DNA of 7,371 nt, taken from Chloroflexota bacterium. Lineage in GTDB: Bacteria; Chloroflexota; Limnocylindria; Limnocylindrales; CSP1-4. The stretch lies in assembly GCA_005881055.1 (NCBI GenBank), contig VBHW01000071.1:3198-10568 (forward strand). Reading direction: 5' to 3'. Positions 1 through 5,036 of the stretch are shown here, one piece after another (position 1 is the first letter of the stretch; each line of letters starts with the position of its first letter). A program made the position numbers and the translations under genes. The notes below the pieces were generated by a model. That model did no database searches. It was not told the DNA's origin and saw only the letters and a program-made list of their open reading frames with translations.

Positions 1-2
1 GG

Positions 3-1118
3 CTGCTCGTCATCCAGGACGCCAGCGCCGCGGTCGAGGTGCGGCTGCCCGCCGGAGCAACCGCTCCGCGTCAGGGCAGGCGCATCGAGGTCGTCGGGAC
101 CGTCGGGCGCGCATATGGTGCGCCGCGGCTGAGCGCGACAGCAGCTCGCGACCTCGGCCCGGGACCGCAGGTCGCGGCAGTGGTCCTGCGTGGGGCTCCC
201 GGACCCGCCCATGAGTGGCGGCTCACCCGGCTCGAGGGCACCCTCGTCGACGTCAAGCGCACCGGCGACCGCTGGCGGGCCGAGGTCGAGGTCGGATCCC
301 AGCGCGTCGTCGTCGCAGGAACGCCGGGCGCCGGAATCCCCCCGACCGCACTCGTCGAGGGTCGCCGCATCGTCGTCATCGGGATCGTCCGCCGGCCGTA
401 TCCGACCGCGACGGATCGGAGGTTCAGCGTGAACCCGCGCGGTCCTGCCGACCTCAGGCTCGGTGGGCCCGCCACCGCGCCGAACGGATCGAACACCTCC
501 CCGGCGGCCGCCGGAGCCAGCGGGCAAGGGCAGGCGTCGGCGTCCGACGGGACCGCCGCGGTGGACGTCGACCTCGGTGAGCTCGGTGGACACGTCGGCG
601 AGACGGTTCGCGTCGGCGGCCTCATCGAGTCGATCGACGAGCGTGGCTTCGTCCTCGACGACGGCACCGGTCAGGGCCGGATCGCGCTCCTCGGAGAAGC
701 CAGGTCGTACCTGCCACTCCTTGCGCAGGGCGATCCCCTGAACGCCATCGGCGTCGTCGCCGTCGTCGCCGGAACAGCGGAGGTCCGGGTCACCGATCCT
801 GCAGGCATCGTGCGCGTGGAGGCCCTCGACACGTCGCAGCTCGATCCGTCAACCGGGCCCCGGACGGGACCGACCGGCGAGGACAGCAGCCCCGCCGATA
901 GCGGCACGCATCTCACCACCGCTGGTGGCCTGCCCGGCATCGGCGATGCGGAGACGGCCGGCTTCGGCACGTTGCTCGCGATCTCGCTCCTCTCGGCCGC
1001 CATCACGGTCCTGCGTCGGCGACGAATGCGCAGGGCACTCGCCATGCGGATCACCGCACGTCTCGCGACGATCGGCGGGTCCGTCGGCCCGCGTGAGGGA
1101 CCCCGCGGAGCATCCTGA
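3..1118 (+). CDS. Multi-OB-fold, membrane-anchored protein (5' end outside window)
   Basis: The frame is open from the left edge. A GTG at 39 is the first possible in-window start, but the upstream codons read LLVIQDASAAVEV in frame, which looks like a beta-hairpin of an OB-fold, so I treat the gene as 5'-truncated. Three OB-like stretches are visible: about 3-170 (VIQDASAAVEVRLP then RRIEVVGTVGRAYG), about 215-470 (LEGTLVDVKRTGDRW, then RRIVVIGIVRRPY) and about 560-830 (VRVGGLIESIDERGFVLDDG, then NAIGVVAVVAG). Gly/Ser/Ala- and Pro/Ser/Thr-rich linkers separate them. Residues from 957-1013 form one hydrophobic helix (GFGTLLAISLLSAAITVL) followed by RRRRMRR, a stop-transfer pattern that puts the OB domains outside the cell. 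OB-folds of this kind bind nucleic acid, sugar or metal-linked ligands; the ligand here is unknown. It could be the C-terminal half of a large surface protein (for example of lamin-tail or nuclease type), but this is inference. Family not recognised with certainty. Confidence 0.75.
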   Translation: MLVIQDASAAVEVRLPAGATAPRQGRRIEVVGTVGRAYGAPRLSATAARDLGPGPQVAAVVLRGAPGPAHEWRLTRLEGTLVDVKRTGDRWRAEVEVGSQRVVVAGTPGAGIPPTALVEGRRIVVIGIVRRPYPTATDRRFSVNPRGPADLRLGGPATAPNGSNTSPAAAGASGQGQASASDGTAAVDVDLGELGGHVGETVRVGGLIESIDERGFVLDDGTGQGRIALLGEARSYLPLLAQGDPLNAIGVVAVVAGTAEVRVTDPAGIVRVEALDTSQLDPSTGPRTGPTGEDSSPADSGTHLTTAGGLPGIGDAETAGFGTLLAISLLSAAITVLRRRRMRRALAMRITARLATIGGSVGPREGPRGAS

Positions 1119-1151
1119 GCCCGCCGCGCACGGCCGCCCCCGCCGTCCACG

Positions 1152-1168
1152 CGCCCCGACGAGGGGCG
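1152..1168 (+). terminator. Possible weak terminator hairpin after the OB-fold gene
   Basis: A 6-bp GC-only stem (CGCCCC at 1152-1157, GGGGCG at 1163-1168) with a 5-base loop lies 34 bases after the stop at 1118. No T-run follows. It could end the upstream transcript, but short GC hairpins are common by chance at this base composition. Confidence 0.25.
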
Positions 1169-1169
1169 G

Positions 1170-1212
1170 CTCACGCACGACCCACGCACGGCCCGAGTTG
1201 ACTCACGCACGA
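1170..1212 (+). repeat. Three phased CACGCACG direct repeats (putative operator)
   Basis: CACGCACG occurs at 1172-1179, 1183-1190 and 1204-1211. The outer two are part of an identical 11-mer CTCACGCACGA (1170-1180 and 1202-1212). Start-to-start offsets are 11 and 21 bases, close to one and two DNA turns, so all three copies would face the same side of the helix. The third copy sits at the upstream edge of the spacer of the promoter at 1198-1227. That arrangement is typical of iterated regulator-binding sites; the regulator is unknown. Confidence 0.5.
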
Positions 1213-1227
1213 ACGCGGGGCTATCCT
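1198..1227 (+). promoter_or_regulatory. Sigma70-type promoter for the nucleoside phosphorylase gene
   Basis: TTGACT (1198-1203) and TATCCT (1222-1227) are separated by 18 bases, giving 5/6 and 4/6 matches to the -35 and -10 consensus. Predicted transcription start is about 1233-1235, which leaves a leader of roughly 25 bases before ATG 1259. It is the only region of the 140-base intergenic stretch that is not uniformly GC-rich. Read by eye only. Confidence 0.55.
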
Positions 1228-1258
1228 CGCCCGAGTTTCGCGCCAGCGGAACGGCACC

Positions 1259-2125
1259 ATGGAGCGAGGACGGGTTTTGCCGACGAGCGCGGACCACCGC
1301 GTCGCCCTCCCAGTGGGAGAACGGCAGTACCACATCGGACTCGGACGGGGCGACCTGGCCGAGTACATCCTCCTCCCCGGAGACCCCGACCGGACAGCCC
1401 GGATCGCCACGCGCCTCGATTCGATCGAGGTCGAGCGGCGGAACCGGGAGTTCGCGACGGTCACCGGCTCGTATCGGGGTCAGCCCGTCTCGGTGGTCTC
1501 GACCGGGATCGGCACCGACAACGTCGAGATCGTGGTGGCCGAGATCCTGGCGATCACGGAACGGCCGACCTTCATCCGGGTCGGCTCCTGCGGCTCGCTC
1601 CAACCGGAGATCGGGCTGGGGGAGCTGGTCATCACGAGCGGAGCGGTCCGCCTCGAGGCGACCACGAGCTTCTTCGTCCACGACGGGTATCCCGCGGTTG
1701 CCGACTACGAGGCGGTCGCGGCGCTCGTCGAGGCCGCGAATCGGCTCGGACACCGGGCGCATGTCGGGATCACGGCAACGGCACCGGGGTTCTTCGGGGC
1801 GCAGGGGCGTCCCATCCCGCAGCTGCCGATCCGGTATCCCGACTTCGCCGAGGAGATGGCGCGCCAGCGCGTGCTCAACTTCGAGATGGAGGCATCGGCG
1901 CTCCTCGTCCTGGCCGGATTGGCCAGGAGTCGGGCCGGGGTCGTGTGCGCGGTCTACGCGCAGCGGTCCACGGGCGACTTCGTCACCGGGGACGCGAAGG
2001 AGCGGGCCGAGGCGGCCTGCGTGGAGACGGGCCTCGAGGGGCTGCGGATCCTCGCCGAGATGGACCGCCAGAAGCGAAACGCAGCGACGGAGCGCTGGCG
2101 ACCGTCGTTGTGGGGAACACCGTGA
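1259..2125 (+). CDS. udp: Nucleoside phosphorylase, uridine phosphorylase type
   Basis: Cytosolic salvage enzyme of the PNP_UDP_1 superfamily, predicted to split uridine with phosphate into uracil and ribose-1-phosphate. The 288 residues show the phosphate-loop motif GDPDR (41-45), STGIGTDN (81-88), RVGSCGS with the phosphate-contacting Arg at 107, and EME (209-211), whose Glu/Met contact the ribose. The stretch FFGAQGRP (178-185) aligns with the E. coli Udp segment whose Gln and Arg recognise uracil; both (Q182, R184) are kept, so uridine is more likely than purine or 5'-methylthioadenosine as substrate. The protein is longer than E. coli Udp (about 253 aa), with an N-terminal lead of about 20 residues and a short C-terminal tail ending in RWRPSLWGTP. 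ATG 1259 has no clear ribosome site. TTG 1277 follows GAGGA at 1266-1270 at good spacing and is a credible alternative start. The DUF5679-like gene follows 58 bases downstream, probably in the same transcript. Confidence 0.88.
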   Translation: MERGRVLPTSADHRVALPVGERQYHIGLGRGDLAEYILLPGDPDRTARIATRLDSIEVERRNREFATVTGSYRGQPVSVVSTGIGTDNVEIVVAEILAITERPTFIRVGSCGSLQPEIGLGELVITSGAVRLEATTSFFVHDGYPAVADYEAVAALVEAANRLGHRAHVGITATAPGFFGAQGRPIPQLPIRYPDFAEEMARQRVLNFEMEASALLVLAGLARSRAGVVCAVYAQRSTGDFVTGDAKERAEAACVETGLEGLRILAEMDRQKRNAATERWRPSLWGTP

Positions 2126-2169
2126 GCTACGGACGCGAGACAGACGTCCCGCGCCGACACAGAGACAGA

Positions 2170-2174
2170 GGAGG
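2170..2174 (+). promoter_or_regulatory. Ribosome binding site of the DUF5679-like gene
   Basis: GGAGG ends 9 bases before ATG 2184. This is one of only two strong Shine-Dalgarno sites in the window (the other precedes gap), and it fixes the start of this very short gene. Confidence 0.75.
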
Positions 2175-2183
2175 ACCGCACGA

Positions 2184-2324
2184 ATGGCCCAAGCCTACTG
2201 TGTGAAGGACAAGATGAAGGTCGAGGTCGTGAACCCGACCCGCATCACGATGAAGAATGGCAAGCCGGCACTCCAGGGCACCTGTCCGAAGTGTGGCAAC
2301 AAGGTGTTCAAGATCGGCGGCTGA
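2184..2324 (+). CDS. DUF5679-like 46-residue zinc-ribbon-type protein
   Basis: Very small protein, MAQAYCVKDK at the start, then PTRITMKNGKPALQGTCPKCG and ending in NKVFKIGG. The pattern YC-V-K, NG-K-P-A, G-T-C-P-x-C-G and a final F-[KR]-I matches what I recall of DUF5679, a family of about 40-60 residues found in Actinobacteria, Chloroflexota and related phyla, with no assigned function. A CxxC knuckle is at C34/C37. The only other cysteine is C6, because the residue I expect to be the fourth ligand is Asp9 (YCVKDK rather than YCVKCK). The start is secured by GGAGG 9 bases upstream. The gene is followed 21 bases later by a perfect hairpin terminator and probably shares a transcript with the phosphorylase before it. 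It may bind a metal or nucleic acid, but this is inference from the ribbon shape. Confidence 0.85.
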   Translation: MAQAYCVKDKMKVEVVNPTRITMKNGKPALQGTCPKCGNKVFKIGG

Positions 2325-2345
2325 CGGTCTCGGCATCGAACGTCC

Positions 2346-2378
2346 GAACGACCCCCGCCGATCCGGCGGGGGTCGTTC
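2346..2378 (+). terminator. Strong hairpin terminator after the DUF5679-like gene
   Basis: A perfect 15-bp inverted repeat (arms 2346-2360 and 2364-2378) with an ATC loop lies 21 bases after the stop at 2324. The core is GACCCCCGCCG paired with CGGCGGGGGTC. There is no T-run after it, as is common in GC-rich genomes. It separates the nucleoside-phosphorylase unit from the glycolytic operon. Because the stem is symmetrical it could also stop antisense transcription. Confidence 0.8.
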
Positions 2379-2448
2379 CATCGCCGCCGGCAGGCTCATC
2401 CGTCGTCACGGCCTTGCAGCGGCCTCCGGCTGGATCCGATCGGCCCTT

Positions 2449-2457
2449 TGCTAGAAT
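2449..2457 (+). promoter_or_regulatory. Extended -10 promoter of the gap operon
   Basis: TGCTAGAAT at 2449-2457 matches the extended -10 pattern TGnTATAAT (5/6 in the hexamer). The best -35 at usual spacing is CTGGAT (2430-2435), which is poor, as expected when an extended -10 is used. Predicted start is about 2464, so the transcript would carry a leader of about 218 bases before ATG 2682. Visual call only. Confidence 0.5.
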
Positions 2458-2463
2458 GACCGG

Positions 2464-2681
2464 GCATCCCACGTCGTCGGCCGCCGCACCGGACGGGCGC
2501 TCCGACCCAGCAATGGTGGTCTCGCCCTGATCGTTCGAACGGTCCCGCTCGACGGCGTCGGAGCCGGCTCGCCCCACGGCGACGCGCGGTCGATCGCTCG
2601 CTCGCCACCGCACAGGGACGCCTGAAGCTCGCCCGCCCAGGCGGCATCGGCGGAGACCGTTCCACAGGAGGCTCACGACCC
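2464..2681 (+). promoter_or_regulatory. Long, possibly structured 5' leader of the gap-pgk-eno operon
   Basis: About 218 bases without a credible gene lie between the predicted start site and gap. Visible structure: an exact 8-base long-range complement GAACGGTC (2537-2544) and GACCGTTC (2655-2662) that would close a domain of about 110 bases and ends 3 bases before the gap ribosome site. There is a perfect 10-base palindrome CGTTCGAACG (2532-2541) that shares bases with the left arm, and a second palindrome GAGCCGGCTC (2561-2570). No known riboswitch class is recognisable by eye. Some of this pairing may be chance at this GC content. Confidence 0.35.
2666..2671 (+). promoter_or_regulatory. 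Ribosome binding site of gap
   Basis: AGGAGG, a full anti-16S match, ends 10 bases before ATG 2682 and decides the gap start. It lies just 3 bases after the right arm (2655-2662) of the long-range leader pairing. Confidence 0.8.
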
Positions 2682-3707
2682 ATGGCCACCCGCGTCGGCA
2701 TCAACGGCTTCGGCCGCATCGGCCGCCAGTCCCTCAAGGCGCTCATCGAGCGGGCACCTGACGTCGAGGTCGTGGCGGTCAACGATCTCGTCGAGACCGA
2801 GATCAACGCCCTCCTGTTCAAGCACGACTCGACGTATGGGGCGTACCCGGGCACGGTCGACCACACCGCCGACGCCCTGATCATCGATGGGCGCGAGATC
2901 AAGGTGCTCCAGGTCAGGGATCCTGCGACGCTCCCGTGGCGCGACCTCGGCGTCGACATCGTCCTCGAGTCCACCGGCCTGTTCACCGACGCGGACAAGG
3001 CGCGCGCGCATCTCGATGCGGGCGCCCGCAAGGTCGTCATCAGCGCGCCCGCCAAGGGAGAGGACATCACGATCGTCCTCGGCGTGAACGAAGGCCGCTA
3101 CGACCCCGCCACTCACAACATCATCAGCAACGCGAGCTGCACGACGAACTGTCTCGCGCCTGCGGCGAAGGTCGTCCACGACCGGTTCGTGATCGAGCGC
3201 GGCCTCATGAACACGATCCACAGCTACACGAACGACCAGCGCATCCTCGACGTCGCCCACAAGGATCCCCGCCGAGCTCGCGCGGCCGGCCTGAACATCA
3301 TCCCGACGACTACTGGGGCCGCGAAGGCCCTCGCGCTCGTCATCCCGGACCTCAAGGGCCGCTTCGACGGGTTCAGCCTGCGCGTCCCGACGCCAACCGT
3401 GAGCGTCGTCGACTTCACCGCCGACGTCCGAACGGAGACGACCGTCGAGGAGGTCAACGCCGCCTTCCGGGATGCCGCGGCCGGACCGCTGCAGGGCATC
3501 CTCGGGGTGTCGGACGAGCCCCTGGTGTCGACCGACTTCCGCGGCGACAGCCGGTCGTCGATCATCGACGCGGAGTCCACGATGGTGCTCGGGGGGACGA
3601 TGGTGAAGGTCATCTCCTGGTACGACAACGAGTGGGGCTACAGCTGCCGCGTGGCCGACCTCATCGCCTTCGTCGCCGCCCGGCTGCCCGCACCCGCCCG
3701 CGCCTGA
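2682..3707 (+). CDS. gap: Glyceraldehyde-3-phosphate dehydrogenase, type I
   Basis: Phosphorylating GAPDH: glyceraldehyde-3-phosphate + NAD(P)+ + phosphate to 1,3-bisphosphoglycerate, in the cytosol. The 341 residues are normal for the family (about 330-340). The Rossmann motif NGFGRIGR is at 8-15, the acidic residue that reads the adenine ribose of NAD is D35 (VNDL), the catalytic cysteine is C153 in SNASCTTN, and the general base is H180 in HSYTNDQ. TTTGAAKA (209-216) forms phosphate and substrate contacts, RVPTPTVSV is at 234-242 and WYDNEWGYS at 313-321. The loop after TNDQ reads RILDVAHKDPRRARAA. The usual Leu-Pro pair of NAD-specific enzymes is Val191-Ala192, which may loosen NAD specificity. 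The start is fixed by AGGAGG. First gene of the operon; pgk follows after 19 bases. Confidence 0.97.
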   Translation: MATRVGINGFGRIGRQSLKALIERAPDVEVVAVNDLVETEINALLFKHDSTYGAYPGTVDHTADALIIDGREIKVLQVRDPATLPWRDLGVDIVLESTGLFTDADKARAHLDAGARKVVISAPAKGEDITIVLGVNEGRYDPATHNIISNASCTTNCLAPAAKVVHDRFVIERGLMNTIHSYTNDQRILDVAHKDPRRARAAGLNIIPTTTGAAKALALVIPDLKGRFDGFSLRVPTPTVSVVDFTADVRTETTVEEVNAAFRDAAAGPLQGILGVSDEPLVSTDFRGDSRSSIIDAESTMVLGGTMVKVISWYDNEWGYSCRVADLIAFVAARLPAPARA

Positions 3708-3726
3708 GGCGCGGCCGAGCGGCCCG

Positions 3727-5015
3727 ATGACCATGGACAAGCTCACCGTTCGCGACGTCGACGCCGCTGGCAAGCGCGTCTTCGTCCGCGTCGACTACAA
3801 CGTCCCGCTCGCCGACGGGAAGGTCACGGACGACCAGCGGATCCGCGCGTCGTTGCCGACGATCCGTTACCTGCTCGCGCAGGGCGCGCGGGTGATCCTC
3901 GCGAGCCATCTCGGCCGGCCCGACGGGAAGGTCCAGGACGGGCTGCGCCTCCGCCCGGTCGCGGAACGGCTCTCTCAGCTCCTCAACCGCAACGTGCCCG
4001 TGACCGGAGATGCGCTCGGCCTGGGAACCGAGGACGCCGTCCGACGACTGCGCACGGGCGAGGTGCTCATGCTCGAGAACCTCCGCTTCCATGCCGAGGA
4101 GGAGAAGAACGACCCCAAGTTCGCGGCGACCCTCGCCTCGTACGCCGAGATCTATGTCAACGACGCGTTCGGGACCGCCCACCGCGCACACGCCTCCACG
4201 GTCGGCGTCGCGAAGCTCCTGCCCGCCTACGCGGGCCTGCTCATGGAGGCCGAGATCAAGGCCCTCGGCAACCTCCTCGACAACCCCGCGCATCCGTTCG
4301 GCGCGGTCGTTGGAGGGGCGAAGGTCTCGGACAAGATCAAGGTCCTCGAGAATCTCCTGACAAAGGTCGACGTGCTCGTCGTCGGGGGCGGCATGGCGAA
4401 CACGTTCCTCCTCGCCCAGGGCAAGGCCATCGGCAAGAGCCTCGCGGAGCCGGACCGGGTCGAGGACGCTCGGCGGATCCTCGCGGCGGCCGAGGCGAAG
4501 GGCGTGCCGGTGATCCTCCCGATCGACGTCATCGTCGCCAAGGAGGTCACACGCGGGACGGAATACAAGACGCTCATGGCCGAGAAGCTGCCGGCGAGCT
4601 GGCACATCGTCGATGTGGCCGTCCAGAGCCGCCAGCGCATGGAGGAGGCGCTCGAGCCGGCACGGACCGTCTTCTGGAACGGCCCGCTCGGCGTGTTCGA
4701 GATCCCGTCGTTCGCCCACGGGACGAACGCGCGAACGCGATGGCGCGCTTCCTCGCCGCGAAGGCGGAGGGCGGCGCGACGGTCGTCGTCGGCGGTGGCG
4801 ACTCGGTCGCCGCGATCGAGAAGCAGGGCCTGGCCTCGAAGTTCACGCACATCAGCACGGGCGGGGGCGCGTCACTCGAGTTCCTCGAGGGTCGTGAGCT
4901 GCCCGGGATCGCCGTCCTCCTCGATCGCGAGCCGGAGGCCGCGGCGGCAGGTACCTCCGCGGGTTCGGGCGCGGGCTCGGCCGCAGCGGGCTCGTCCGCC
5001 AAGGCGCGACGGTGA
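3727..5015 (+). CDS. pgk: Phosphoglycerate kinase, frameshifted by an 8-bp tandem duplication
   Basis: PGK interconverts 1,3-bisphosphoglycerate + ADP and 3-phosphoglycerate + ATP. In frame from 3727 to 4731 (335 residues) it shows RVDYNVP (21-27), SHLGRPDG (60-67), ENLRFH (117-122), VNDAFGTAHRAHAS (144-157), GGAKVSDK (196-203), GGGMANTFL (220-228) and VFWNGPLGVFE (315-325). It then falls into Arg/Ser-rich nonsense that ends at 5037. The rest of PGK continues in another frame from ATG 4740 to TGA 5013-5015: MARFLAAKAEGG, then GGGDSVAAIEKQGLASKF and HISTGGGASLEFLEGRELPG. The break sits on two tandem copies of CGAACGCG (4724-4739); deleting one gives SFAHGTNAMARFLAA, a normal PGK join. The C-terminus adds an Ala/Gly/Ser-rich tail of about 25 residues. 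The usual DIGP motif reads DVAV (296-299). Starts ATG 3727 or ATG 3733; GAGCGG (3717-3722) lies 10 bases before the latter. As written the enzyme would lack its last hinge and nucleotide-site elements. Confidence 0.9.
4724..4739 (+). repeat. 8-bp perfect tandem duplication inside pgk
   Basis: CGAACGCG occurs at 4724-4731 and again at 4732-4739 with no spacer. Eight extra bases shift the reading frame, and the PGK protein similarity changes frame exactly here. Removing one unit rejoins TTC GCC CAC GGG ACG AAC GCG directly to ATG GCG CGC and restores the family spacing G-T-x-x-[VM]-A after the VFWNGP-GVFE segment. It could be a real slipped-strand mutation, a switchable site, or an assembly or read error. 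Confidence 0.9.
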
Positions 5016-5036
5016 TTTCCCGATGACGGTGCCCTG

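Noticed and set aside
671..1762. 363-codon minus-strand frame across the OB-fold gene and the phosphorylase
   Set aside because: It runs through two + strand genes and the promoter region between them, with no recognisable domain.
2513..2530. Five-codon leader peptide (ATG GTG GTC TCG CCC TGA) in the gap leader
   Set aside because: No ribosome site and no run of regulatory codons; such mini-frames are frequent by chance.
2308..2676. 122-codon minus-strand frame in the gap leader
   Set aside because: It spans the strong terminator and the whole leader, has no ribosome site or family resemblance, and has low-complexity composition.
2464..2681. Known riboswitch class in the gap leader
   Set aside because: No conserved core of any riboswitch class I know could be read; only generic pairings are visible.
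2673..3773. 366-codon minus-strand frame opposite gap
   Set aside because: Antisense to a conserved GAPDH; composition dominated by Asp/Val/Arg, as expected of the complement of GC-rich codons.
4724..4742. Programmed ribosomal -1 frameshift in pgk
   Set aside because: No slippery heptamer or obvious downstream pseudoknot, and a -1 shift gives a three-residue insertion at a tightly conserved place. The tandem duplication explains the frame change better.
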